A stretch of 13,260 bases of DNA from Candidatus Woesearchaeota archaeon (GTDB lineage: Archaea; Nanobdellota; Nanobdellia; Woesearchaeales; BM511). Location of the stretch: contig JAAOYE010000032.1 in NCBI GenBank assembly GCA_018221175.1, positions 1-13,260 on the forward strand. Reading direction: 5' to 3'. A model generated the notes under the pieces. The model worked only from the letters and a program-made list of their open reading frames with translations. It was not told the origin of the DNA and did no database searches. The translations under genes and the position numbers were made by a program. Shown here in pieces: positions 1 to 7,707 of the stretch. Position 1 is the stretch's first letter. Each line of letters opens with the position of its first letter.

Positions 1-404
1 AAAGTTTCTTTTAAATCAATAGGCATACCGGGTATTGAAGGCTTTTCTTTATCTGCATGTTTTGGCAGAGTTATTCTAACAGTCTTTTTTTGCGCCTCTA
101 CCTTTCTTTTCTCAGGCTCCTCTTTGTATATGGCGGTGAAGAGTTGGGCGTTTAGATACTCTATTTTCTTGGTCAAAGACAATATTATAGAATTAAAGTA
201 TTCAATCGCCTCTTTTTTTGTTTTGCCTCTAAGAATCTTTTCTCTTATCTTTTTGTATCTGGCGTAGTCATATCTGCCTGCCTCATACTGCTGGTACAAA
301 ATCTTCAAGTCTTTTAAAAGCCTTTTCTTAAAAGATTCATAGCTTTCAATCTCTTTTAGAATTATCTCTATTTCATTTAAGTATTCGTTGATTTCCCCAA
401 GCAT
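1..404 (-). CDS. Probable TadC/GspF-family pilus assembly membrane protein, N-terminal part only
   Basis: This reading frame begins with ATG at 404..402 and stays open to the left edge, giving about 134 residues of a longer protein. The visible part is soluble, charged and mostly helical, with a likely coiled coil over residues 1-90 (LNEIEIILKEIESYESFKKR, then a YEAGRYDYARY stretch and FNSIILSLTKKIEYLNAQLF). A basic, proline-bearing linker follows at about residues 97-130. No membrane segment has been reached yet. From memory of the family, similar helical extensions precede the T2SSF membrane domain in DPANN TadC-like proteins, and the gene sits just downstream of the assembly ATPase where the platform protein is expected. 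The start is 5 bases past the stop of the 64-residue gene (TGATGTAAATG), which suggests coupled translation. The T2SSF domain itself lies outside the window, so the family call is inference from context and N-terminal style. Confidence 0.55.
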   Translation of the reverse strand, partial: MLGEINEYLNEIEIILKEIESYESFKKRLLKDLKILYQQYEAGRYDYARYKKIREKILRGKTKKEAIEYFNSIILSLTKKIEYLNAQLFTAIYKEEPEKRKVEAQKKTVRITLPKHADKEKPSIPGMPIDLKET

Positions 405-409
405 TTACA

Positions 410-604
410 TCAAATCTTTTGTTCTAATTCTTTTAGCAGCTTGCCCACTTTGTAAGTGCATTTAAGCATCTCTTTTTTTGCCACGTCCATCTTAAGCTGG
501 GTTTCCTTATCGTTTGGTGTTCCAAGTGAACTGTTAAGTTTGGAGTAAAGCGTACTCAAACTCCTGATTTTTTCTATTTGTTCCCTTATTTTTTTTGAAC
601 TCAT
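410..604 (-). CDS. Small helical protein between ATPase and platform genes (64 aa)
   Basis: A 64-residue, Lys-rich, largely helical protein (MSSKKIREQIEKIRSLSTLY at the start, VGKLLKELEQKI at the end). It has no signal peptide or membrane segment, so it is probably cytoplasmic. A GTG lies one codon upstream at 607, but I chose the ATG at 604..602 because it overlaps the ATPase stop codon by one base (TGATG), a classic coupling arrangement. I do not recognise the family. Its fixed position between the motor and the probable platform gene, and its heptad-like hydrophobic spacing, suggest an accessory subunit that binds the ATPase or the coiled-coil N-terminus of the next protein. That role is inference only. 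Confidence 0.7.
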   Translation of the reverse strand: MSSKKIREQIEKIRSLSTLYSKLNSSLGTPNDKETQLKMDVAKKEMLKCTYKVGKLLKELEQKI

Positions 605-2160
605 CACATTATACCATGTTCTTTTAAGATATCAACAGGGTTTTGATAATATTTGTTTATAATCATGTTAATTTTTCTATAATCAAAAATTTTCTTTTCT
701 TCCAGTGACTTTAAGAGTTTAGCTCTTCTTTGTATTTCATCCTTTAACTGAGGGATTGTCTGCCCGCTGTTTTTGCTTATTTTCTCAAGAATGTAAGAGA
801 CACCGGTCTCTACTACTTTGTCGTTTTGTGCATCCCACTCAAAAAGCTTGTTGTACTGAATTTTTCCTGAGTCTTCAATACTTACAATTTCTGCGACTTC
901 TTTTAGCCGCCTAATGTTTTTGTCTCTTGTTTTCACGTGGGAAACGATACACACAATATTTAAAGATTCAACAAGCGACGCTGGCAGATTAATTGGAGGG
1001 GTCTGAAGACGCCTAACAAGTGTCTCGACGCTTCCAGCGTGAAACGTACCAAAAGAGGGGTGTCCAGATGCCATCCCCTGAAACAATACATAGGCTTCTT
1101 TTCCTCTAATCTCTCCAACAATCACATAATCAGGGTTTTGTCTAAACGATTCTCGAAGCAAGTCAAACAAGCTTATTTCACCGTATGTTGAGCCTTCCTG
1201 ATTAGGAATCCCCATACCAACCCTTGTTACTGATGGAAGCCAATTGGCATGCGCCAGATTTAACTCTCTTGTATCCTCAATAGAACAAACCCTTGCCTCT
1301 GGAGGAATAAAATGAAGGATACTGTTTAAAAAAGTGGTTTTTCCACTCGCAGTCTCCCCAATTACCATAATGTTTAACTTGTTCTCAATTGCAAGCCACA
1401 AATAAGCAAAAGCTTCTGGAGATGCAGTGTTGAAGTTGATAAGCTGGGCAGGAGTCCACGGTTCCTTTGTGAACTTTCTGATTGTAAAAGTCGGACCTCT
1501 TGTTGTAATGTCTTCAGTGTACGTCGCATTTACCCTTGAGCCGTCAGGAAGAGTAGCATCCAAAAGCGGTTTTGCATAAGAGATGTATTTGTTGCTTTTT
1601 TGCGCAAGTTTTTCAACAAAATCCGTGAGCTCCTGATTTTCTGTATAGATAATATTAGTTCTGATGTTCTCAAATTTTCTATGAACAATGTATAGTGGAT
1701 ATTCTTTTCCATTGCATTCAATATCTTCAATGAAATAGTCATGCATTAAAGGCTCTATCCTGTTAAGGCCAATCGAGTCCCTGTAAATGTAATACATGAT
1801 TTTTTTGTAGCTTTCCTCAGACACTTTTGTTCCAAGCTCAAGCAGGATAGACTGAACATTTTTTTCAAGGTAATCAAGCAAAGCATTTTTCTTCGCAGCT
1901 CTTGTAAAGCTAATGTTAATCATTTCTTCAAGGCCAAGCATAACAAGACGCAAAACTTCTTTCTCTGTTGAGTCAAGCACAGGCTCCTCTAAATGATAAA
2001 CCAGTTCTTCTGTTGAGTCGTCCCAAAATATGTGGGCAAACGCGTATGGCGGCAAAAGAGGATATCTTATGTTTATCTCTTCTCTTTTCTCAAAATCTGG
2101 TATGTCTATTCTTCTTGGCCTTGTGTCGAGTTGGAATACCATGTCTTTTTTTTCTGCCAT
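604..2160 (-). CDS. Type II/IV secretion (TadA/GspE-like) pilus assembly ATPase
   Basis: A hexameric motor ATPase of the archaeal TadA/ArlI/GspE superfamily, 518 residues, which would power extension of a pilus-like filament at the inner face of the membrane. All family motifs are visible in order: an N-terminal domain over about residues 1-190; an arginine-bearing DGSRVNATYTEDITTRGPTF segment at 206-225; Walker A GETASGKT at 268-275; an Asp box IEDTREL at about 294-300; Walker B with catalytic Glu in VIVGEIRG at 346-353; and a His box GTFHAGS at 371-377. A helical tail of about 80 residues follows. There is no frameshift and the length is normal. The start lies 6 bases after the TAG of the upstream gene. 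Met7 is an alternative start. With no ArlH, ArlX or other archaellum gene beside it, a pilus or secretion role is more likely than archaellum rotation. Confidence 0.95.
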   Translation of the reverse strand: MAEKKDMVFQLDTRPRRIDIPDFEKREEINIRYPLLPPYAFAHIFWDDSTEELVYHLEEPVLDSTEKEVLRLVMLGLEEMINISFTRAAKKNALLDYLEKNVQSILLELGTKVSEESYKKIMYYIYRDSIGLNRIEPLMHDYFIEDIECNGKEYPLYIVHRKFENIRTNIIYTENQELTDFVEKLAQKSNKYISYAKPLLDATLPDGSRVNATYTEDITTRGPTFTIRKFTKEPWTPAQLINFNTASPEAFAYLWLAIENKLNIMVIGETASGKTTFLNSILHFIPPEARVCSIEDTRELNLAHANWLPSVTRVGMGIPNQEGSTYGEISLFDLLRESFRQNPDYVIVGEIRGKEAYVLFQGMASGHPSFGTFHAGSVETLVRRLQTPPINLPASLVESLNIVCIVSHVKTRDKNIRRLKEVAEIVSIEDSGKIQYNKLFEWDAQNDKVVETGVSYILEKISKNSGQTIPQLKDEIQRRAKLLKSLEEKKIFDYRKINMIINKYYQNPVDILKEHGIM

Positions 2161-2166
2161 TTTTAT

Positions 2167-2886
2167 CTAGTTCACGTTTTTTAGTTCTACTGACAAAAAG
2201 TCTGCAAAGCTTTCAAGTGTAAATTCCAAGTCATAAGTGTATGAAGAACTGTTGATATGCGCTATGACTTTTGCTTTTCCAAGATTAGTGTTGTTTCCTG
2301 CTGGAATCATCTTTGTGTAGCCATTTCCAGTACCGCTACTAACGTCGCCGTTTACAAGGAAGTTAAAGCTTCCTCCAAGCCGTTCTCCATTATAATAAAC
2401 ATCACGAATAATGTTTGATGTGTTGATGCTTGAAAAATTGTTTTCACTCCCTATTTTTTCCATGCTCACATTAAAAATGTCTCCTTCGATTTCTGTTTGC
2501 ATAACAAAATGATCTGAAAATTCATATGTTTTTACATTAGCGTTTGAGCTTACGATAAGGTTTCCAAAATTAATGCTTGAGCGCTCGTCAAGGACTTGAG
2601 ACTTGGTCTTTAGCTCCCATGCAATCTCATTGTTATCTATCTTTATTTTGCCATCTTTGATGTCTACTGGAAGGATTCTTTGCGAGCCTTCGCCCTCGTT
2701 TGCAACTTCCTGAATAGTCCTGTCTATTTGCAGCATTGTCTCTTTAGCGTTTGAAAAGCTTGAGCGATCCTTCATTTTTTCAAGCAACGGAATCCCTACT
2801 TTTAGAATCAAAACAATAGATGAAGTTATTATCAAAATGTACAAAACAGCTGAAATCCAAATTTGCGCTTTTTTTTTAAATATCAT
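2167..2886 (-). CDS. Pilin-like protein with KKAQ class III signal sequence (239 aa)
   Basis: The N-terminus MIFKKKAQIWISAVLYILII has a short basic leader followed by a roughly 22-residue hydrophobic segment, the pattern of archaeal class III signal peptides. Cleavage would be expected between KKA and QIW by a PibD-type prepilin peptidase. The helix would continue through the lipid-exposed part into an amphipathic region (residues 28-60, LLEKMKDRSSFSNAKETMLQ). The remaining 180 residues are beta-rich and extracellular, with several N-glycosylation sequons and no cysteine. The length is above that of a typical major pilin, so a minor or tip pilin is possible. The start codon follows the upstream stop by one base and has no clear Shine-Dalgarno, so translation probably depends on reinitiation. 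I do not recognise the globular domain. Confidence 0.75.
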   Translation of the reverse strand: MIFKKKAQIWISAVLYILIITSSIVLILKVGIPLLEKMKDRSSFSNAKETMLQIDRTIQEVANEGEGSQRILPVDIKDGKIKIDNNEIAWELKTKSQVLDERSSINFGNLIVSSNANVKTYEFSDHFVMQTEIEGDIFNVSMEKIGSENNFSSINTSNIIRDVYYNGERLGGSFNFLVNGDVSSGTGNGYTKMIPAGNNTNLGKAKVIAHINSSSYTYDLEFTLESFADFLSVELKNVN

Positions 2887-2887
2887 A

Positions 2888-3301
2888 TTAACCCAAACTC
2901 AATCTAATTGTCTTTGCAAACTTCTCACAGTCATTAGGAAAGACCGCAACTGTTTTTTGCGTGGCCAAATCCTCAAACAATATCGATTTTTGCTGTGCTG
3001 GCAGAATTTTCACATCCTTTGTGATTTTTTCATCACCATACATAACTGACACTGTCTCAAACGAGTCGTCGTTTGAAGCAAAATTTTTTATGCTAATTAC
3101 CGCTCCGCTTCCAATAAACTTTTCAAATACTGCGTCAAAACCAAGGTACAAGCATTCTGTAGAAGTTTTTGTTTCGTCTCTGATGAATTTTTCATTTACT
3201 CTGATTATGTTATATAGATAAAGAGAGAGCATGACAGTTAAAAAGATAAGGATAGAAACCATAAAGATTCTCATTCTTATGCCAGTCTTTTTTTCGTGCA
3301 T
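2888..3301 (-). CDS. Small membrane-anchored protein of the pilus operon (137 aa)
   Basis: A 137-residue protein with a short basic N-terminus (MHEKKTGIRMR), one hydrophobic segment at residues 12-31 (IFMVSILIFLTVMLSLYLYN), then a charged helical stretch and a C-terminal domain with two cysteines (about residues 50 and 125, in STECLYLGFD and FPNDCEKF). Unlike its neighbours it lacks a clean KKA or KKG cleavage site, so it may be a bitopic anchor or a divergent minor pilin. A GAGTGAT Shine-Dalgarno-like stretch precedes the ATG at 3301 by about 5 bases. It lies between pilin-like genes with junctions of 1 and 23 bases, so it is almost certainly cotranscribed with them. I do not recognise the family; any assembly role is inferred from context. 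Confidence 0.7.
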   Translation of the reverse strand: MHEKKTGIRMRIFMVSILIFLTVMLSLYLYNIIRVNEKFIRDETKTSTECLYLGFDAVFEKFIGSGAVISIKNFASNDDSFETVSVMYGDEKITKDVKILPAQQKSILFEDLATQKTVAVFPNDCEKFAKTIRLSLG

Positions 3302-3324
3302 TTTTAATCACTCTAATCCCTCTA

Positions 3325-3825
3325 CTAACTACAGCTTGTAAGATCAGTTACGACTAAGCTGTTTTTTGAGCAAAGCTGCGGGGTTGTTGAGCCTTTAGGC
3401 TTTATCATTGGAATAAACTCGACTTGGACAAGGGTTGATGAAATGTCATGAGTAATATTTAACTTGTTTGTCACGCCTCCACCTGAAATTGTTAGAGTGC
3501 TGTTGTCTGTTATGTTGATGCTGTCGCTTGAATCAAACATTATAAACCTCATGCCTTCAATTTTTGTTCTTCCATTGTTTTCAAGCATGACTTCAAGATA
3601 GTTTGAACCATAGCAAATCTTTGGGGTGTTTCCTATCTCTTTTACCCCAAGGTCAATGTCCCGCTGACATGACAGTTCAAGATTTGATTTGTCACCCGCA
3701 TCCTTTGCTGTGGTTTCTACATAGTCTTTTCCCCAGTTCATCACTACTGCGCCAAGTGCTACAGCAAATGCTATTAGCAGTACTGTTGCTATGAGTGGAG
3801 AAACAGCCTTTTTGTATCTAAACAT
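3325..3825 (-). CDS. Archaeal type IV pilin (Pilin_N-type N-terminus, 166 aa)
   Basis: The N-terminus MFRYKKAVSPLIATVLLIAF is the canonical archaeal pilin/archaellin start: a basic leader, cleavage after KKA, then the VSPLIATVLLIAF helix that packs in the filament core, continuing to VVMNWG. The frame extends upstream to a GTG at 3837, but that GTG forms part of a GAGGTG Shine-Dalgarno sited 9 bases before the ATG at 3825, so I use the ATG. The extracellular domain carries four cysteines at about residues 53, 71, 152 and 165 and several sequons. It is a tandem paralogue of the next protein upstream: compare GMRFIMFD with GLKFRFFD, and LVQVEFIPMIK with LKQAEIIPFTK. This is the best candidate for a structural filament subunit in the window, although expression level cannot be judged from sequence. 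Confidence 0.9.
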   Translation of the reverse strand: MFRYKKAVSPLIATVLLIAFAVALGAVVMNWGKDYVETTAKDAGDKSNLELSCQRDIDLGVKEIGNTPKICYGSNYLEVMLENNGRTKIEGMRFIMFDSSDSINITDNSTLTISGGGVTNKLNITHDISSTLVQVEFIPMIKPKGSTTPQLCSKNSLVVTDLTSCS

Positions 3826-3834
3826 TAACTTTTG

Positions 3835-3840
3835 CACCTC
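3835..3840 (-). promoter_or_regulatory. Shine-Dalgarno GAGGTG that fixes the pilin start
   Basis: On the minus strand GAGGTG lies 9 bases before the ATG at 3825. It includes the upstream in-frame GTG, so the longer reading frame beginning at that GTG is unlikely to be the real protein. Confidence 0.7.
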
Positions 3841-3843
3841 TTT

Positions 3844-4299
3844 TTAACAAATCTGTATGTTTTCAAGTGTTGTCATGCTTACTGTGCATGTTATTATCTT
3901 ATCGTCCTGTTTTGTAAACGGTATTATTTCCGCTTGTTTTAGGGTTCCTTGTTTTATAACTTCAATTGTTTGTGTGTCTCCCGGTCTAATTGTTATGTTG
4001 ATTGACCTTAATTCTGTGTTGTCGTAAAGGTCGAAAAACCGGAATTTTAGCCCATTGACTGTCAGTAATCTAACATTTGTAACATTGATATTTAAAGTTT
4101 GCGTATTCTGGCACGCTTCATCGACGCTAACTGAAATATCATCACATGTTGCAGTGTCAGTTCTTTCTTCAATTGTTGATGTGCTTATCTCTACCTGGGT
4201 TGTCATCCATGCGAACATGAATGCTGAAAGTGCTGCTGCAAAGCTTAATAAAAGCACCCAGCTGACGTATGGAGCCATTGCTTTTTTGCTGTTTCTCAT
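3844..4299 (-). CDS. Archaeal pilin-like protein, paralogue of the downstream pilin (151 aa)
   Basis: MRNSKKAMAPYVSWVLLLSF shows the basic leader, the KKA cleavage site and the long hydrophobic helix of an archaeal prepilin. It ends near residue 32 and is followed by a Thr/Ser/Glu-rich neck. The globular part is homologous to that of the downstream pilin, including the FRFFD and AEIIPF strands. It has four cysteines at 52, 63, 138 and 151, the last being the C-terminal residue. The spacing of the last two (13 residues) matches the downstream pilin exactly, suggesting a conserved disulfide. The MAPYVSWVLLL helix departs from the usual VSPLIATVLLI, so this may be a minor pilin or a partner in a heteropolymer. 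Its ATG starts 4 bases after the upstream stop and has no clear Shine-Dalgarno, which points to translational coupling. Confidence 0.87.
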   Translation of the reverse strand: MRNSKKAMAPYVSWVLLLSFAAALSAFMFAWMTTQVEISTSTIEERTDTATCDDISVSVDEACQNTQTLNINVTNVRLLTVNGLKFRFFDLYDNTELRSINITIRPGDTQTIEVIKQGTLKQAEIIPFTKQDDKIITCTVSMTTLENIQIC

Positions 4300-4303
4300 T
4301 TTT

Positions 4304-4774
4304 TTAGTTGTTTACAACAAGTGCCTTGAATTGTACATATTCATCTGAAAATGTGTAGTTATAGTCTTGTCCTTCATAGTTTATCATGATGTTGTTTGTT
4401 GTGTTTAGTGTTGTGCTTTTTTGCACGTCCAATGTTGTATTATGTGATGATATATTAATTTTTGATTTTAAATAGTTAACTACGCTAACAGCATTGTCTT
4501 CTTTTATTATGTATGCAACGTAAAAATCAGTGTTTTTTGTTTTTGCATATTCTATAAAATTTACTGTGTAGTTGTCAAATGTTTCAACTATATCAATGTT
4601 TTTGTATAGTGCCTGGTTTATCACGATTTCTCCTTCATGGATATAGTTGTTGTAGATTTCTTCAAAGTCAAAATCTCTTTGTTTTGAGACTATTCCAGGA
4701 GATAGCAGGCTGTATGCTGAAAGTGCAAGTATCAAAGCTACAAAGAGATAAAACTGGGCTTTTTTGTTAGCCAT
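4304..4774 (-). CDS. Pilin-like protein with KKAQ class III signal sequence (156 aa)
   Basis: MANKKAQFYLFVALILALSA is a class III signal sequence with predicted cleavage between KKA and QFYLF. Its helix is shorter (to about residue 24), followed by SPGIVSKQRDFDFEEIYNNY and a small domain of about 110 residues with N-x-S/T sites and no cysteine. The start lies inside the end of the upstream 979-residue gene (8-base overlap) and is preceded by an AAAGGTG ribosome binding site at 4784-4790, 9 bases before the ATG. This strong site suggests independent translation initiation despite the overlap. Like the other KKAQ protein in this operon it is probably a minor pilin, perhaps linking the filament to the large surface proteins encoded just upstream; that link is inference. 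Confidence 0.77.
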   Translation of the reverse strand: MANKKAQFYLFVALILALSAYSLLSPGIVSKQRDFDFEEIYNNYIHEGEIVINQALYKNIDIVETFDNYTVNFIEYAKTKNTDFYVAYIIKEDNAVSVVNYLKSKINISSHNTTLDVQKSTTLNTTNNIMINYEGQDYNYTFSDEYVQFKALVVNN

Positions 4775-7706
4775 GCTGCATCACACCTTTCTCGTCGTAT
4801 CCTGATATTTTGGTTGTTACAAGAACTGTTTTTTTGTTTTTGTCCCGAAGCCTTTTGATTAGAAGAGTTCTTGAGCCAGAATTTAATGTTTCGCTTCCGT
4901 TAATGTCTATGTCTGAATAGATTAAAGTGTTTTGCAAAAGGTAATTTAATTGTTGCGGGTATCCAAATGAAGGTGTTTTTTGGGATGTGAATGTTTTTGC
5001 TTTTAGCTTTCTGTCTTTTTCTGGCGGGTTTTGAAGCTTTTTTGTTGCAAAAAAGTAGATTTTGCCGTCATACCCTGATGTAATGTTGAGCAGGTTGGCT
5101 GCGCTGCTAAAGCTGGTTACTTCTGAGTCTGTTGCAAAACCTGATGAGTAGTTGGTTGCGTTAAAATAAGTGATTTTGTCTGTTTCTGATGTAGTGGCAA
5201 AAACATTTGAGTAAGTGGCCTCAAGACTTAACTGGTTTACTGTTAGTGTGTCTGTGTCAGTCTGTGTATCTACAGACATGTTTATGGGATAGTTCCCTGC
5301 AATGCTTGGTGCGACAAGACTTACAATGTACTCGCCAGCTCCGTTGTCATATATTGTAAAGTCGTGTTGTGAGTTGTTGAGATAAAGCTTGAATTTTGAT
5401 TTTAAAACCTCTCCTTTAGCAGGCACGATTGACACATTTAATGTGATTATCTGGCCTGTGTAGCCAGAAGGACTTGATGGAAGTGTTATTGATGTGTATG
5501 CTGCGTTTGTTGCAAAAACGCCTGTGGTATCTGTTTGGCTGTTTCCTGATATGTCATAGCATGTTACATTGTATTGAGTTTGGCTGTCTTTTGGCTTTGT
5601 TTCGTGATATGTCTGGTTTGTATATTCAAACATTATCTGGCTTCCTGTTGAATTATCATAGTAGCAGGTTGCCTGCTCGTCTGTACTGACTGCTAAACTT
5701 GGGTAGACGCCTGTATCAATAAGCGTGTCTGGCCTAATAATGGTTATAATTGGCGGTGTCCAGTCGTATTTTGCGTCCTCATTTGACCACACGCTTGGGT
5801 TTTTGACCATGTCAATACCTCTTATTCTGGCATAATACGTGGAAAAGTTGTTTGCTGGTGTGTACATATAATATTGGTTTGTTCCAATGCTTGCATTAAA
5901 TTGAAGGTCGTTTGATGAATAATTGTAGCTTGTAGTGTTCCAGATTTCAATGAAGTAGTAATCAAGGCTGGAATGTTCATCATAGCTTTCGCTCCAAGTA
6001 AAATTAATCTGATTTGTTCCAAAGACTTTTTCTGCAGTTCTAAGAAGCGGACGTAAAGGCGGAGTCCTGTCGATTTTCACATTTCTTGAAGTGATGTTTC
6101 CCCAGTTGTCTGCTTTATCCTTTGTTTTTATTTTAAAAGTGTAAATTCCTGTCTTAAAGACATAAAAAGTGTTGTTAAAGTGAGTGTCAAGACTGCCAAT
6201 TGACCCTTCAGGAACATCATCTGGACCAACTGCTGGGTCTGTTGAGAGTGTGTATGAAAAGCCCCCGATTCCAGAAAAGTTGTCTGATGAGGACCAGTTG
6301 AAAAATATTGAGGTGTCATTGTGCCATGAACTCTGGTTTAGGTTTGAGTCGATGACTGTGATGTTTGGCAAGACAAGGTCTATTAATAATCCGTCTGATC
6401 CCGTGCTTGAAATAAGGTTGGCGCTGTTTGTGACATTTACAGTTATTGAGACATTGTCATTATGAGAAAGATTGACACTGTAAGAAAAGCTTCTTGTTGT
6501 GCCAGTAGTAATCCATGAACTGTTTGGCACGCCGTTAATAGATAATTGATATGAATATACTAATGGAATATCAAGTATTTCTGATTCAGGGTCAGTAGCA
6601 GCACTCCATGTCGCGTTGACTGTCGAGTAGCTGTTTGAATAATCGCCGTCATAAATTGTAACTGTGCTTGGAGGGGTTGTGTCAAGGCCGGCGCCAGTGT
6701 AGTTATAGTATATTGTGTCTGAAAAGTTTTCTTGAGTGTCATCTGTGTAATTGATGTTTATCCAAATTTCTTTTAAACCTGTGTTGTCTGTTATCAACCA
6801 ATATCTCTCTTTTTCGCACTGTTCCCAGGGGGTCCAGACGGAGGATTCGTTGTTTCTGTATCTGCAATTATTTGCTGAATCATAAATACTATTTTCCAAA
6901 ATGACAGTTTTTATCGATGTGTATTCCTGATTTGTCTCTTCAAAACCAAGCACACCAAGGTTTTTTATCATAAATATACTTGCTAATTCCTTAATTTCTT
7001 CCAAAGAGAGGGTTCTATTATACACTCTTAAATCATCCATTAATCCAGTATATTCATCACTCCATTTATCACTAGAGCCAATTATTAAATCATGTGGAAA
7101 AGTGTTTATTGGGTTTCCATAGTAATGTGATGTGTTGTCTAAATATCCATCAAGATATATGGAGAAGTGACTGCTATTATAAGTCATTGCTATGTGGTGC
7201 CATTCACTTGGATTAACTGGTGTAAGGCCATATGATGAAGAATCCCAATCATTTATGAGAGTTCCAGTACGATTGCCTCTAAAACTATCTGAAACACCAA
7301 ACCAGTATTCAGCATAAGTTGTGTTTCCCTTTGTAATAATTGGATTCCAATTGCCAATGCCAGTATTATCAATATTTATCCATCCAGCTATTGTTAAATT
7401 GTTAGAAAGCCTTAGACTTGGATCATCAAGTATGTCAAGTTGATCATCAGTACCGTCAAAATCAAAAGCTCCATTTATTCTGCCGCTTGAGTTATAAGTT
7501 GGACAATTAATCCCACTGCAGGTTGCGTTGTTTCCTGTTCCTGAATAATCATAGAAATGAGTATTGTTTTCACCATACAAAGAGTTGTTGTCAAATTTAA
7601 GATGGAGAACAAGTCCGTTATTTAGATCTGCTAATGTTAAATTGATATTTATTAATATAGCAATACCTATAAAAATCAATACACCTCTTTTTGTGCTCAT
7701 TTTCAT
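4767..7706 (-). CDS. Large secreted surface protein: LamG domain plus Ig/FN3-like repeats (979 aa)
   Basis: A Sec-type signal peptide (MKMSTKRGVLIFIGIAILIN, cleavage near TLA-D at residue 27) leads into a LamG/concanavalin-like lectin fold at about residues 30-242. Typical family hallmarks are LVLHLKFDNN, FDFDGTDDQLDI, EWHHIAMTY, and the closing DDLRVYNRTLSLEEIKELA. The rest (about 248-979) is a chain of Ig/FN3-like modules, with recurring TPP..V.IYD and DRTPP..P linkers and paired cysteines. This part aligns along its whole length with the C-terminal part of the upstream 1186-residue protein. There are many N-x-S/T sequons and no C-terminal membrane anchor or sorting motif. The LamG fold suggests glycan or surface-ligand binding, so an adhesin cotranscribed with a pilus machine is the most likely reading. 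Met3 is an alternative start. It begins 1 base after the upstream stop. Confidence 0.85.
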   Translation of the reverse strand: MKMSTKRGVLIFIGIAILININLTLADLNNGLVLHLKFDNNSLYGENNTHFYDYSGTGNNATCSGINCPTYNSSGRINGAFDFDGTDDQLDILDDPSLRLSNNLTIAGWINIDNTGIGNWNPIITKGNTTYAEYWFGVSDSFRGNRTGTLINDWDSSSYGLTPVNPSEWHHIAMTYNSSHFSIYLDGYLDNTSHYYGNPINTFPHDLIIGSSDKWSDEYTGLMDDLRVYNRTLSLEEIKELASIFMIKNLGVLGFEETNQEYTSIKTVILENSIYDSANNCRYRNNESSVWTPWEQCEKERYWLITDNTGLKEIWININYTDDTQENFSDTIYYNYTGAGLDTTPPSTVTIYDGDYSNSYSTVNATWSAATDPESEILDIPLVYSYQLSINGVPNSSWITTGTTRSFSYSVNLSHNDNVSITVNVTNSANLISSTGSDGLLIDLVLPNITVIDSNLNQSSWHNDTSIFFNWSSSDNFSGIGGFSYTLSTDPAVGPDDVPEGSIGSLDTHFNNTFYVFKTGIYTFKIKTKDKADNWGNITSRNVKIDRTPPLRPLLRTAEKVFGTNQINFTWSESYDEHSSLDYYFIEIWNTTSYNYSSNDLQFNASIGTNQYYMYTPANNFSTYYARIRGIDMVKNPSVWSNEDAKYDWTPPIITIIRPDTLIDTGVYPSLAVSTDEQATCYYDNSTGSQIMFEYTNQTYHETKPKDSQTQYNVTCYDISGNSQTDTTGVFATNAAYTSITLPSSPSGYTGQIITLNVSIVPAKGEVLKSKFKLYLNNSQHDFTIYDNGAGEYIVSLVAPSIAGNYPINMSVDTQTDTDTLTVNQLSLEATYSNVFATTSETDKITYFNATNYSSGFATDSEVTSFSSAANLLNITSGYDGKIYFFATKKLQNPPEKDRKLKAKTFTSQKTPSFGYPQQLNYLLQNTLIYSDIDINGSETLNSGSRTLLIKRLRDKNKKTVLVTTKISGYDEKGVMQHG
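4784..4790 (-). promoter_or_regulatory. Shine-Dalgarno AAAGGTG for the KKAQ pilin-like gene
   Basis: AAAGGTG on the minus strand lies within the end of the 979-residue coding region and 9 bases before the ATG at 4774. It supports that start, which overlaps the upstream stop. Confidence 0.65.
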
Positions 7707-7707
7707 C

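Noticed and set aside
1530..1742. A 70-codon minus-strand frame inside the ATPase gene
   Set aside because: It is an alternative frame of the conserved ATPase coding region and its translation has no family features.
604..2160. Archaellum (ArlI) identity for the ATPase
   Set aside because: The ATPase motifs are shared by ArlI and TadA-like motors, but no archaellum accessory gene is beside it and the neighbours are pilins and adhesin-like proteins. I call it a pilus-type motor.
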